Shown here piece after piece: positions 44,216-53,501 of a DNA stretch of 64,000 bases. This DNA is from Leisingera caerulea DSM 24564. Its GTDB lineage: Bacteria > Pseudomonadota > Alphaproteobacteria > Rhodobacterales > Rhodobacteraceae. A program made the translations under genes and the position numbers. Every line of letters starts with the position of its first letter. The stretch's first letter is position 1. The notes under the pieces are model-generated. The model was not told the DNA's origin. It did no database searches and worked only from the letters and a program-made list of their open reading frames with translations. The stretch lies in contig NZ_KI421513.1 in assembly GCF_000473325.1 (NCBI RefSeq), positions 2,985,217 through 3,049,216 on the forward strand, written 5' to 3'.

Positions 44216-45553
44216 ATGGCCCAGGCTATGAAAATCGCGATCGTCGATGATGAACAGGATATGCGGCAGTCGATCAGCCAGTGGCTGGCGCTGTCAGGGT
44301 ATGACACAGAGACCTTCTCCAGCGCTGAGGAAGCGCTCAAGGTGCTGGGGCCGGATTACCCGGGGATCGTGATCTCCGACATTAAAATGCCGGGCATGGA
44401 CGGCATGCAGTTTCTGAAAAAGCTGATGGGCACTGACAGCGCGCTGCCGGTGATCATGATCACCGGCCACGGCGATGTGCCGATGGCGGTTGAGGCAATG
44501 CGCGTCGGGGCCTTCGACTTCCTGGAAAAGCCCTTCAACCCGGACCGCATGTCGGAGCTGGCCAAGCGCGCCACCGGCGCCCGCCGCCTGACGCTCGACA
44601 ACCGGGCGCTGCGGCGCGAGCTGTCGGACGGTTCGCAGATCATGAAGAAGCTGATCGGCCAAAGCCCGGTGATGGAGCGCCTGCGCGAGGATATTCTCGA
44701 CCTCGGTCAGGCCGACGGCCATGTGCTGATCGACGGCGAGACCGGCACCGGCAAGACGCTGGTCGCCCATGCGCTGCATGCAGTCGGCAGCCGTGCGGGC
44801 AAGAAATTCGTGCTGGTCTCCTGTGCCGCTTTGGAAGAAGAGGCGCTGGCCAAACGCCTGTTCGGCCCGATGCAGCCAGAAGACAGCATGCTGCCTGCCA
44901 TCGAGGAAGCCCGCGGCGGTACCCTGGTGCTGGAAGACATTGACGCGCTGTCGGAAACCCTGCAGGCCAAGCTCCTGAGCGTGATCAACGAGCAGGGGAC
45001 GCCTGCCGAAACCCGGATCATCGCGATCTCCAACCTGCAGGAAGCCGGCAAGACCTGCGAAGACGCGCTGCGGCCGGACCTGTTCTACCGTCTGGCGGCG
45101 CTGCGCATCACCGTGCCGCCGCTGCGCCAGCGCGGCGAGGATATCCTGACGCTGTTCACCCGCCTCAGCGAGCAGTTTTCCGAGGAGTACGGCTGCGATG
45201 CGCCGCAGGTCAGCGCCCAGGAAGCGGCGCAGCTCTTGCAGGCGCCCTGGCCGGGCAATGTCCGCCAGCTGATCAACATCGCTGAACGCGCGGTGCTGCA
45301 GTCGCGCCGGGGCTCCGGCACCATCGCCTCGCTGCTGATGTCCGATCACGAGGAAATGCAGCCGGTGATGACCACCGAAGGCAAGCCGCTGAAAGAATAT
45401 GTGGAAGCCTTTGAGCGCATGCTGATCGACAACACCATGCGCCGCCACAAGGGCTCCATTGCCAGCGTGATGGATGAACTGTGCCTGCCGCGCCGGACGC
45501 TGAACGAGAAAATGGCAAAATACGGCCTGCAGCGCTCGGATTACCTGGCCTAA
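44216..45553 (+). CDS. dctD: DctD-type response regulator lacking GAFTGA
   Basis: 445 residues. Receiver with Asp55 (VISDIKMPGMDG), AAA+ domain with Walker A GETGTGKT and a Walker B variant GGTLVLEDID, arginine finger region RPDLFYRL, and a C-terminal Fis-type HTH (LPRRTLNEKMAKYG). The sigma54-contacting GAFTGA loop is missing: RLFGPMQPEDSM stands where ELFGHE-GAFTGA is expected. The protein may therefore not activate sigma54 promoters in the usual way. Cotranscribed with dctB. Confidence 0.9.
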   Translation: MAQAMKIAIVDDEQDMRQSISQWLALSGYDTETFSSAEEALKVLGPDYPGIVISDIKMPGMDGMQFLKKLMGTDSALPVIMITGHGDVPMAVEAMRVGAFDFLEKPFNPDRMSELAKRATGARRLTLDNRALRRELSDGSQIMKKLIGQSPVMERLREDILDLGQADGHVLIDGETGTGKTLVAHALHAVGSRAGKKFVLVSCAALEEEALAKRLFGPMQPEDSMLPAIEEARGGTLVLEDIDALSETLQAKLLSVINEQGTPAETRIIAISNLQEAGKTCEDALRPDLFYRLAALRITVPPLRQRGEDILTLFTRLSEQFSEEYGCDAPQVSAQEAAQLLQAPWPGNVRQLINIAERAVLQSRRGSGTIASLLMSDHEEMQPVMTTEGKPLKEYVEAFERMLIDNTMRRHKGSIASVMDELCLPRRTLNEKMAKYGLQRSDYLA

Positions 45554-46141
45554 CCGCTCTCCAGGGCCGTTTTCCAATGCGGGAAGCGGCCCGGAACACC
45601 TCTATTTGTGGCGCCGGACTTCTAGCGGACCTTCGGTAGACCGCTGAATTTCAATGAAAAGTTAACCACTTTCCGGGTAACAGCAGGCGGATTTCATTTT
45701 CAGGTCCTGCGGTGACGAATGCCCATTGTCATTACCTATCCACAGGCCTTATGCTGTCCCAACGGGCTGGAAACCGGCAATTGCCTTCCCCCGTTCTGAT
45801 GAGTTTCGCTGGCTTCGGCTTTTGTCCGGCACGACCCGAGAAAGCTGCAGCCAGACCGATTGGCCCCCTTGACTGAGGGGGCAGTTTAGCGCCCGAGCCG
45901 GAATTCAAGCCGGCGCAGGGATTATAGGGCAGGGAAGGCTATGGCCCGCCTGCCGGAGAAGAACCGCGATGACGCGCGTGAGAGCGAAGAGCACTGAGGC
46001 AGGAAGGCCGGGCACAGTCCCCGGGACCACCTGCTGCACCGCGCCGTCCCAGATCGCCCTGACAAGACACCACCCGAAACGCGCGCGGCCGCCTGGAAGC
46101 AGACAGCTTGCGGGCGCACAGGGCAGGTGCACCAAGGACAC
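45554..46141. promoter_or_regulatory. 588-base leader region upstream of rne
   Basis: No gene on either strand that I can support. Several GC-rich stems (for example around 45566-45592 and 45868-45895) and an AT-richer patch at 45640-45690 that could hold the promoter. A long 5' leader is expected if RNase E autoregulates its mRNA as in E. coli; that is inference here. Confidence 0.4.
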
Positions 46142-49100
46142 ATGGCAAAGAAGATGCTTATTGACGCCACCCACGCGGAAGAAACCCGCGTTGTGGTGGT
46201 CGATGGAAACAAGGTTGAGGAGTTCGACTTTGAATCCGAAAACAAACGCCAGCTTGCTGGCAATATCTATCTCGCAAAGGTAACCCGGGTCGAACCGTCG
46301 CTTCAGGCGGCGTTTGTCGACTATGGCGGCAACCGCCACGGCTTCCTTGCGTTCTCGGAAATCCACCCGGATTATTACCAGATCCCCGTCGCGGACCGTG
46401 AGGCCCTGATGGAGGAAGAACGCGCCTATGCTGAGGCAATGCGCGCCCGCGACGAGGAAGAGGACGAAAAACCGTCCAAGCCGAAGCGCGCCCGCAAGTC
46501 CCGGTCTGCCGCCAAGGCGGCCAAGGCTGCTTCCGGTGACGCGGTGGAGACCAAGGAGGTTGACGCCTCGGAGGAAAAAACCGGTGAAATCGCCGGGATG
46601 GAAACCATCGACCTGAGCGACAGCGCCGAAGCCGCGGACGTGCCTGCGGAACTGGCCGAGGTGCCCGAAGGCTCCTCGCCGGTGGAACGTGTCGCGGAAA
46701 CTCCGGTGGAAGAGCCGGAAGACGAAGGCGAAGCCCCGGCTGAGCCGGCGGCAAAGGAAGCTCCTGCCGAGGCAGGCGAAGAGACTGCGGCCGAGTCGGT
46801 TGAAGTGTCCGCTCCTGCTGAAGAGGCCGCCGCGGAAGAACCTGCAGAAGAGGCCGGTGACGCGCCTGCTGAAGCTGAAGCCGGAACGGGCGCAGAAGAA
46901 GCCAAGGCTGAAACCGCCAGCGACGACGCTGCCGGTGAGGAAGGCGAGGAAAACGGCGAACCCCGCCGGGCTGACGCCACATCCAAGGACGAGAACATCG
47001 AGTCCGTCGCTGACGAGGACGACAGCGAGGATATCCGCCCGCCGCGCAAGCCGCGCCCGCGCCGCTACAAGATCCAGGAAGTGATCAAGGTGCGCCAGGT
47101 GCTGCTGGTGCAGGTCGTCAAGGAAGAGCGCGGCAACAAGGGCGCGGCACTGACCACCTACCTGTCGCTGGCAGGCCGCTACTGTGTGCTGATGCCGAAC
47201 ACCGCCCGAGGCGGCGGCATCTCCCGCAAGATCACCAATGCTGCCGACCGCAAGAAGCTCAAGGACATTGCCTCCGAACTCGACGTGCCGACCGGCGCGG
47301 GCCTGATCGTGCGCACCGCCGGGGCCAAACGCACCAAGGCGGAGATCAAGCGCGATTACGAATACCTGCAGCGCCTGTGGGAACAGATCCGCGAGTTGAC
47401 GCTGAAATCCATCGCGCCGGCCAAGATCTACGAAGAGGGCGACCTGATCAAACGCTCGATCCGCGACCTGTACAACCGCGAGATCGACGAGGTTCTGGTG
47501 GAAGGCGACCGCGGCTACCGCATCGCCAAGGACTTCATGAAGATGATCATGCCGTCCCACGCCAAGAACGTGAAGCATTACCAGGACGCGCTGCCGCTGT
47601 TCGCCCGCTATCAGGTCGAAAGCTACCTGGGCGGCATGTTCAACCCGGTGGTGCAGCTGAAGTCCGGCGGCTATATCGTGATCGGCGTGACCGAAGCGCT
47701 GGTGGCGATCGACGTCAACTCCGGCCGAGCGACCAAGGAAGCCTCGATCGAGGAAACCGCGCTCAAGACCAACCTGGAGGCTGCCGAAGAAGTGGCGCGC
47801 CAGCTGCGTCTGCGCGACCTTGCGGGCCTGATTGTGATTGACTTCATCGACATGGACGAGCGCAAGAACAACGCCGCCGTCGAAAAGCGCATGAAGGACA
47901 AGCTGAAGACGGACCGCGCCCGTATTCAGGTGGGCCGGATCTCGGGCTTCGGCCTGATGGAAATGTCGCGCCAGCGGCTGCGCCCCGGCATGATCGAGGC
48001 GACCACCGCGCCGTGCCCGCATTGCCACGGTACCGGCCTGATCCGTTCCGACGATTCGATGGCGCTGTCGATCCTGCGCCAGATCGAGGAAGAGGGCACC
48101 CGCCGCCGCTCCCGCGAGGTGCTGGTGCGCTGCCCGGTGTCCATTGCCAACTTCCTGATGAACCAGAAACGCGAGCATATCGCCCAGATCGAGGCGCGTT
48201 ACGGCCTGTCCGTGCGCATCGAAGGCGACGCGCATCTGGTCAGCCCGGACTTTGTGCTGGAGAAGTTCAAGACCGCGTCCCGCACTGTGCCTGCGGCCAC
48301 TGCTCCGGTTGTGTCGGTTGATACCTCGATCATGGATCAGGTGGACGCGGAGGAAGCCACGCAAGACGAGGACGAGGCACCTGCCGCCGCTGAGGCGCCT
48401 GAGACCGCCGAAGACACGGCACCGCAGGACGACAAGCCCAAGCGCAAGCGCCGCCGCCGCCGCCGCCGGAAGTCCGGCAACGGCGATCAGTCCCAGGCGG
48501 GCGAGAACGGAGAGGAGACGTCCGAAGATCAGGACCAGCCCAAGGAAGAGGCCGACGAAGCGCAGGAAGCTGCCTCTGAGGCGGAGGAGCCTGCCGCGGA
48601 AGAGGTGAAGGAGAAGAAACCGTCCCGCACCCGTACCCGGTCCCGTTCGCGCAAGCCGAAGGCCAAACAGGCCGAGGCGGACAGTGCCGAGGCGGACAGT
48701 GCCGAAGCGGACAATGCAGAGGCCGGTGCCGCTGTTGAGAGCTCCGATGCCGCTCAAGAGGATGCTCCGGCTGCGGCTGAAGTTGCCGAAGCGCCTGCCG
48801 CAGAAACAGCTGCGGACGTTCCGGCTGAGGAGACGGCAGAACACGCAGCTGCTGCGGTTGCGGACAGCGCGGGGGACACCGCCGCCGGGGACGCAGAACC
48901 TGCTGAGGCATCTGATCAGGCCGCTCCGGCAGAAGAACTGGCCGCTGCTGCAGACGCCGCGCCGTCTGAGGAGGCTGTGGAAGCGGTCGAAGAGCAGCCT
49001 GCTGAAGAAACCGCTGCAGAAGCCGCCGGGGAGCAGCCCGCTGTGAAAGAGGCAGCACAGCTGGAACCCGTTGCCGCGGAAGAGGAAAAGCAGCCGGAGC

Positions 49101-49186
49101 CTGCCATGGCCGGCGCCGGGTCAGAGCCGGAACCCGCAGCCCCGCCTAAACCGAAACGCCGCGGCTGGTGGTCGATGGGCGGTTGA
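46142..49186 (+). CDS. rne: ribonuclease E
   Basis: 1014 residues. Endonuclease of the RNA degradosome. KKMLIDATHAEETRVVVVDG starts the RNase H-like part; the S1 domain (GNIYLAKVTRVEPSLQAAFV) is split by a roughly 200-residue acidic Glu/Ala insert (about 105-305), typical of alphaproteobacteria. Catalytic VAIDVNSG and IVIDFIDMD, Zn-link CPHCHGTG near 624. The C-terminal 290 residues are low-complexity with Arg-rich blocks (KRKRRRRRRR) for RNA or partner binding and end WWSMGG. AAGGA precedes ATG 46142. Confidence 0.97.
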   Translation: MAKKMLIDATHAEETRVVVVDGNKVEEFDFESENKRQLAGNIYLAKVTRVEPSLQAAFVDYGGNRHGFLAFSEIHPDYYQIPVADREALMEEERAYAEAMRARDEEEDEKPSKPKRARKSRSAAKAAKAASGDAVETKEVDASEEKTGEIAGMETIDLSDSAEAADVPAELAEVPEGSSPVERVAETPVEEPEDEGEAPAEPAAKEAPAEAGEETAAESVEVSAPAEEAAAEEPAEEAGDAPAEAEAGTGAEEAKAETASDDAAGEEGEENGEPRRADATSKDENIESVADEDDSEDIRPPRKPRPRRYKIQEVIKVRQVLLVQVVKEERGNKGAALTTYLSLAGRYCVLMPNTARGGGISRKITNAADRKKLKDIASELDVPTGAGLIVRTAGAKRTKAEIKRDYEYLQRLWEQIRELTLKSIAPAKIYEEGDLIKRSIRDLYNREIDEVLVEGDRGYRIAKDFMKMIMPSHAKNVKHYQDALPLFARYQVESYLGGMFNPVVQLKSGGYIVIGVTEALVAIDVNSGRATKEASIEETALKTNLEAAEEVARQLRLRDLAGLIVIDFIDMDERKNNAAVEKRMKDKLKTDRARIQVGRISGFGLMEMSRQRLRPGMIEATTAPCPHCHGTGLIRSDDSMALSILRQIEEEGTRRRSREVLVRCPVSIANFLMNQKREHIAQIEARYGLSVRIEGDAHLVSPDFVLEKFKTASRTVPAATAPVVSVDTSIMDQVDAEEATQDEDEAPAAAEAPETAEDTAPQDDKPKRKRRRRRRRKSGNGDQSQAGENGEETSEDQDQPKEEADEAQEAASEAEEPAAEEVKEKKPSRTRTRSRSRKPKAKQAEADSAEADSAEADNAEAGAAVESSDAAQEDAPAAAEVAEAPAAETAADVPAEETAEHAAAAVADSAGDTAAGDAEPAEASDQAAPAEELAAAADAAPSEEAVEAVEEQPAEETAAEAAGEQPAVKEAAQLEPVAAEEEKQPEPAMAGAGSEPEPAAPPKPKRRGWWSMGG

Positions 49187-49210
49187 GCCAGACACATGAC
49201 TTAAGGAAAA

Positions 49211-49235
49211 GGCAGGCTTCCAAGCCTGCCTTTTT
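49211..49235 (+). terminator. rho-independent terminator of rne
   Basis: GGCAGGCTT/AAGCCTGCC arms (49211-49219 and 49222-49230) followed by TTTTTCATTT, 25 bases after the rne stop. Confidence 0.92.
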
Positions 49236-49388
49236 CATTTAAAGCTGCTGTCAGTTAAGGAACTGCAGGCCGCGCGCGAAACACCGTTTCCCGGCGCAGG
49301 AAACGGCCCGGAAAACGCGTGTTCTCCGAGCCGGAGTTTTCGCAGAATTCCGGCGCCGCCAGTTGCAGGCGCTGCAGAGATTTCCGGA

Positions 49389-49622
49389 TTAGCCGCCTTT
49401 GCGGATCAGGTAGATCTGATGGCCCGCGCCTTCGCTGTGGCCCAGGAACTCATGCCCTGCCTCATTGCAGAAATGCGGCACGTCGATCACCGCCGCCGGG
49501 TCATCCGCCAGCAGCTGCAGCACGTGGCCAGGCTGCAGCGATTTCAGCCGCTTGCGCGCCTTCAGGACGGGCAGGGGGCACAGCAGCCCGATTGCATCAA
49601 GGGTCTCTTTGATCTCGCTCAT
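49389..49622 (-). CDS. tusA: TusA-family sulfurtransferase
   Basis: 77 residues. Persulfide carrier fold: LDAIGLLCPLPVLKARKRLK with the acceptor Cys15, then PGHVLQLLADDPAAVIDVPH and a C-terminal HQIYLIRKGG. Feeds sulfur to tRNA thiolation or molybdenum cofactor. Start ATG 49622; the frame upstream overlaps the ccdA promoter. Divergent from ccdA. Confidence 0.93.
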   Translation of the reverse strand: MSEIKETLDAIGLLCPLPVLKARKRLKSLQPGHVLQLLADDPAAVIDVPHFCNEAGHEFLGHSEGAGHQIYLIRKGG

Positions 49623-49716
49623 GGTGTTCAGATAAGGGGGATGTTTCATGCTGTCCACAAGGATGTGACCAGCCGTCCCCGTGACGTTGGCCGCCCGCTG
49701 GCATAAGTGTTGGACC

Positions 49717-50469
49717 ATGTTTGGAATCGAGATCATCGACGCAGGGCTGCTCCCTGCCATGCTGGTGGCGCTGCTGGGCGGCGTTATCAGTTTCCTGTCG
49801 CCCTGCGTGCTGCCGATTGTGCCGCCGTATCTGGCGTATATGAGCGGGGTCACCATCGGCGAGATGCAGGGCACGGTCGCCGCGCGGCGCAAGGCCATCA
49901 TTGCGGCGCTGTTTTTTGTGCTGGGGTTGTCCACGGTGTTCCTGCTGCTGGGCTTCACGGCCTCGGCGTTTGGCGCCTTTGTGCTGCAAAATCAGGAGCT
50001 TTTCGCTCAGGTTTCAGGTGTTGTGGTGATCATCTTCGGTCTGCACTTCCTGTCGGTTTTCCGCATTCCGCTGCTGGACCGCGAGGCGCGGATGGAGGCC
50101 GGCGAATCCGGCGGTTCCGCGTTGGGGGCCTATGTGCTGGGGCTGGCCTTTGCCTTTGGCTGGACCCCCTGCATCGGGCCGCAGCTGGGCGCCATCCTGT
50201 CGCTGGCGGCATCCGAAGCTTCAGTCAGCCGCGGCACCATCCTGCTGGGCGTTTATGCCGCGGGTCTGGGCGTGCCCTTCCTGCTGGCCGCGATGTTCCT
50301 CAATCGCTCAATGACGCTGATGAACAAGATGAAGCGCCACATGGGCCTTATCGAAAAGGTGATGGGCGGCCTGTTGCTTTTTGTCGGCATCATGCTGGTC
50401 ACCGGCCTGTTCACCACCTTCTCCTGGTGGCTGCTGGAGACCTTCCCGGCGCTGGCAACACTGGGCTGA
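49717..50469 (+). CDS. ccdA: cytochrome c biogenesis protein CcdA
   Basis: 250 residues with six membrane helices. CcdA moves reducing equivalents across the inner membrane. The redox cysteines lie in FLSPCVLPIVPPYLA and GWTPCIGPQLG. ATG 49717 begins the first membrane segment. Ends 134 bases before the hydrolase-like gene. Confidence 0.95.
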   Translation: MFGIEIIDAGLLPAMLVALLGGVISFLSPCVLPIVPPYLAYMSGVTIGEMQGTVAARRKAIIAALFFVLGLSTVFLLLGFTASAFGAFVLQNQELFAQVSGVVVIIFGLHFLSVFRIPLLDREARMEAGESGGSALGAYVLGLAFAFGWTPCIGPQLGAILSLAASEASVSRGTILLGVYAAGLGVPFLLAAMFLNRSMTLMNKMKRHMGLIEKVMGGLLLFVGIMLVTGLFTTFSWWLLETFPALATLG

Positions 50470-50603
50470 TCCGCGCGTTTCCAAGGGGGCCTCAGGGTCC
50501 CCGTTTTTCTTTGTCTCTCCCGGCCTTACTCTTGCCGGAAAGCGCTGTTAGTCTGCGCTTGAAACGTCAGAGCAGGACAGCGCGGATCAACAGCGTGGAT
50601 CAC

Positions 50604-51845
50604 ATGGGTTCCAACCCCCAGCAGGTGCGCAAACGCCGGGTGTTCTATATTCCCGGCTATGATCCGATTCACCCGCGCCGCTACCGCGAGCTCTACCGCA
50701 CGGAAGGCGCCGCGCAGGCCGGGATTTCCGGCTACAGCCTGACGCTCTCACCGAAGCAGACCAAGGGACTATACGGCTGGCATGTTGCAGCGGTGATGGA
50801 CGGGCAGCGGACCGAGGCGGACATCGAAGTGCTGGTCTGGTCCGACATCGTGCGCGGCAGCATGGAGGCCACGATCCCGGGCACCTACTGGCAGCTGCTG
50901 CGGACAGCCTGGATCTACATCTCCACCGGCGCGCTCAGGCGGCTGATGCGGCTTCGCAAAGGGCCAGTAATTGCCGCGCTCTATCCGGTTGGGATGCTGC
51001 TTCTGCAGGCGCTGCTGGCGCTGCTGCTGGCATGGGGCGTGGCGCATGCCATTGGCCTTATTGCCGGTTCTGCCGGGCTGAACGGCCTTTCCGCCGCGCT
51101 GCCAGCCTGGCTGCTGGGTCTTGGCGCCGGCTATGCGCTGCTGCGCTGGTTCAAGAAACGCGATGGCAAGTTCTTCGCCTATTACCTGATGCACGACTAC
51201 GCGCATTCGGCAGCCTCCCGCGGTGCGATCCCGCCGGAGATGGACGTGCGGATGGGCGAATTCCGCGCTCTGATTGCAGACGCCTTGCACGATAAAACCC
51301 TGGACGAGGTGCTGGTCGTCGGCCACTCCTCCGGTGCGCATCTGGGGGTGTCGGTTCTGGCGGACCTGATCCGGGACGGGCTGCCTGAGGACCGCCCCGC
51401 CCTTGGGTTTCTCACGCTGGGGCAGGTGGTGCCGATGGTTTCCTTCCTGCCTCAAGCCAAGCGGCTGCGGGCCGACTTGAAATACCTGTCCCAGCGCACC
51501 GAGCTTGCCTGGGTGGATGTGACCGCGCCGGGCGATGGCTGCGCCTTTGCGCTGTGTGATCCGGTCGCCGTCAGCGGCGTCGCGCCGGAGGGCAAGCGCT
51601 GGCCGCTGGTGTTCTCCGCCGCCTTCACCCAGACCCTCAGCCCGGAGCGCTGGCAGCAGCTGCGCTGGCGCTTCTTCCGGCTGCATTTCCAGTATCTTTG
51701 CGCCTTTGACCGGCCGGGCGACTACGACTATTTCCGGATTACAGCCGGGCCGCTGACGCTGGCAGAGCGCTACAGGAACCGGAAACCCTCGCAGTCGCGG
51801 ATTGACGTGCCGGTGTCGAAGTTCACGTCGGTTGCCGCCGGATGA
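50604..51845 (+). CDS. membrane protein with alpha/beta-hydrolase-like motif
   Basis: 413 residues. N-terminal VFYIPGYDPIHPRRYRELYR resembles an alpha/beta-hydrolase first strand; two membrane helices lie at about 118-165 (VIAALYPVGMLLLQALLALL); then VVGHSSGAHLG contains a G-x-S-x-G nucleophile elbow. Likely a membrane-anchored lipase or esterase of unknown substrate; the Asp/His of a triad are not certain. The stop overlaps the P450 ATG (ATGA), so the two enzymes are translationally coupled. GTG 50595 is an alternative start. Confidence 0.7.
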   Translation: MGSNPQQVRKRRVFYIPGYDPIHPRRYRELYRTEGAAQAGISGYSLTLSPKQTKGLYGWHVAAVMDGQRTEADIEVLVWSDIVRGSMEATIPGTYWQLLRTAWIYISTGALRRLMRLRKGPVIAALYPVGMLLLQALLALLLAWGVAHAIGLIAGSAGLNGLSAALPAWLLGLGAGYALLRWFKKRDGKFFAYYLMHDYAHSAASRGAIPPEMDVRMGEFRALIADALHDKTLDEVLVVGHSSGAHLGVSVLADLIRDGLPEDRPALGFLTLGQVVPMVSFLPQAKRLRADLKYLSQRTELAWVDVTAPGDGCAFALCDPVAVSGVAPEGKRWPLVFSAAFTQTLSPERWQQLRWRFFRLHFQYLCAFDRPGDYDYFRITAGPLTLAERYRNRKPSQSRIDVPVSKFTSVAAG

Positions 51846-53212
51846 CCCAAGTGATGCCGCCGAAACCGCCTGCGCGCCCCGACCGGGTGTCGCTGTGGCG
51901 CTATGCAAAACTGTTCCGCCAGGACATTCTGTCGGCCCAGCCCGCGCGCCTCTACCGCGCCTGGATGGCCGAGTTCCGGACGCCGTTTTTCCGCTCCTTT
52001 CTGGTCAATCAGCCGGATCTGGTGAAGCTGCTGCTGAAAGAGCGGCCTGAGGATTTCCCCAAGTCGGACCGCATTGCCGAAGGGCTGAAGCCCTTGCTGG
52101 GCAATTCCGTGTTTCTGACCAATGGCGAGGCCTGGAAGCGGCAGCGGCGGATCATTGATCCGGCGTTCGAGGGCGGACGGCTGAAGGATACCTACCCGGC
52201 GATGCGCGCCGCGGCAGAGGCGGCGGTCAAGCGGCTGGAAGGGCGGACGGGGCCAGTGGAGATCGAGGAGGAAACCTCGCACGCGGCGGCTGACGTCATC
52301 TTCCGCACGCTGTTTTCCATCCCGATCGATCATGAGGTGGCCGGCGAAGTCTTCACCCGGTTCCGCGACTATCAGCGCAGCCAGCCATTGCTGAACCTGG
52401 CCGCCTTCGTGCGGCTGCCGCGCTGGATGCCGCGGCTTTTCCGCGCCGGGACCCGGCAGAATGCAAAGACGATCCGGGCGCTGATCGCGCAACTGACCAC
52501 CGAACGGATGGCTGCGATTAAGGCGGGCAGGGCGCCCGATGACCTGGCGACCAAGATCATGACCACCCGGGACCCGGAAACCGGCAGCACCTTCGACACC
52601 GCCGAGATGGTGGACCAGGTCGCGATATTCTTCCTGGCAGGACATGAAACCAGCGCCTCCGCTTTGGCCTGGGCGCTCTATTTGATGGCGCTCTACCCGG
52701 ACTGGCAGGAGAAAGTGGCCGCAGAGGCGGCCGCGCTGGAGGATGAGAGCTTCGCTGCGGTCTCACGGCTTAAGATCAGCCGCGATGTGTTCCGCGAGAC
52801 CCTGCGGCTGTATCCGCCGGTGCCCATGATGGTGCGGGAGGCCGTATGCCCCGAACGCTTCCGCAACCGTGCAGTGCCTAAAGGTGCGCAGATGGTGCTC
52901 AGCCCTTGGCACCTGCACCGGCATGAGCGGTTGTGGGAGAACCCGGACGGCTTTGATCCCGCGCGCTGGGGGACAGAGAACGGCAAGCAATGCCAGCGGG
53001 ACGCCTACATCCCGTTCTCAGCCGGTGCCCGCGTGTGCACGGGGGCGGGGTTTGCGATGGTGGAGGGGCCGCTGGTCCTGTCGATGATCCTGCGCCGGTT
53101 CCGTATCGAACCGGCGGCGGGCAAGGCGCCGGTGCCTGTGGCGCATTTGACGGTGCGGTCGAAGAATGGAATATGGCTGCAACTGTCGCCGCGGCAGCCA
53201 AAACTATTTTGA
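51842..53212 (+). CDS. cytochrome P450 (long-chain/CYP4-like type)
   Basis: 456 residues. N-terminal proline-rich segment (PPKPPARPDRVSLWRYAKL), I-helix FLAGHETSASALAW, ExxR ETLRLYPPVP, PERF-like CPERFRNR, and haem loop PFSAGARVCTGAGFA with Cys399. The sequence resembles CYP4/CYP102-like fatty-acid hydroxylases more than the P450 at 566. ATGA overlap with the upstream hydrolase-like gene suggests a joint lipid-related pathway (inference). A hairpin follows at 53223. Confidence 0.94.
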   Translation: MTQVMPPKPPARPDRVSLWRYAKLFRQDILSAQPARLYRAWMAEFRTPFFRSFLVNQPDLVKLLLKERPEDFPKSDRIAEGLKPLLGNSVFLTNGEAWKRQRRIIDPAFEGGRLKDTYPAMRAAAEAAVKRLEGRTGPVEIEEETSHAAADVIFRTLFSIPIDHEVAGEVFTRFRDYQRSQPLLNLAAFVRLPRWMPRLFRAGTRQNAKTIRALIAQLTTERMAAIKAGRAPDDLATKIMTTRDPETGSTFDTAEMVDQVAIFFLAGHETSASALAWALYLMALYPDWQEKVAAEAAALEDESFAAVSRLKISRDVFRETLRLYPPVPMMVREAVCPERFRNRAVPKGAQMVLSPWHLHRHERLWENPDGFDPARWGTENGKQCQRDAYIPFSAGARVCTGAGFAMVEGPLVLSMILRRFRIEPAAGKAPVPVAHLTVRSKNGIWLQLSPRQPKLF

Positions 53213-53222
53213 AAAGTTTTGG

Positions 53223-53245
53223 CCAAAGTTTTCAGAAAACTTTGG
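53223..53245. terminator. hairpin between convergent genes
   Basis: CCAAAGTTTT/AAAACTTTGG, 10-bp arms with a 3-base loop, between the P450 stop and the stop of the small minus-strand gene. The T-rich tract is inside the stem; termination in both directions is plausible. Confidence 0.5.
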
Positions 53246-53247
53246 CG

Positions 53248-53478
53248 TCAGCTCAACAAGTGAACGGGTTCATTGTTGCAGAAGATGACGACCTGATCGC
53301 CGTTCAACACCGCATGATAGCCGCGGCGTTTCACTTCGGCTTGCAGCCGGGGCAGGCCAACATTGCGTTCGGCATCGCGCAGTTTTCGCCGCACGACACC
53401 GCCTTGGCGGGCAGACTTCACAACGAAAATCTGCTGCATCCACAACTCAGGGGAAATTGTACGGAACACATGCGCCAT
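53248..53478 (-). CDS. 76-residue conserved small protein, paralogue of 59571
   Basis: 76 residues, the same length as the gene at 59571 and clearly related: SPELWMQQIFVVKSARQGGV against SPDIWLRDIFACKAVQSGQV, then VVRRKLRDAER/VLRRKIRVIER, and GDQVVIFCNNEP/RGQVVVFCNSAP. A conserved Cys before Asn is shared. Such proteins are often labelled phosphoribosylanthranilate isomerase-like in roseobacters, which is not supported: they are far too short for that barrel. Function unknown. Confidence 0.75.
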   Translation of the reverse strand: MAHVFRTISPELWMQQIFVVKSARQGGVVRRKLRDAERNVGLPRLQAEVKRRGYHAVLNGDQVVIFCNNEPVHLLS

Positions 53479-53501
53479 GCGGTAAGTGTCCGGGAGCGTG
53501 G

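Noticed and set aside
45905..48844. 979-residue ORF antisense to rne
   Set aside because: It mirrors the acidic/basic low-complexity rne sequence; its product is repetitive Leu/Arg/Gly-rich shadow sequence with no family pattern.
49707..50603. N-terminal extension of the hydrolase-like gene across ccdA
   Set aside because: The extension reads ccdA out of frame; ATG 50604 starts the real protein.
53248..53478. phosphoribosylanthranilate isomerase label for the small paralogues
   Set aside because: 76 residues cannot form the TIM barrel and no TrpF motifs are present.
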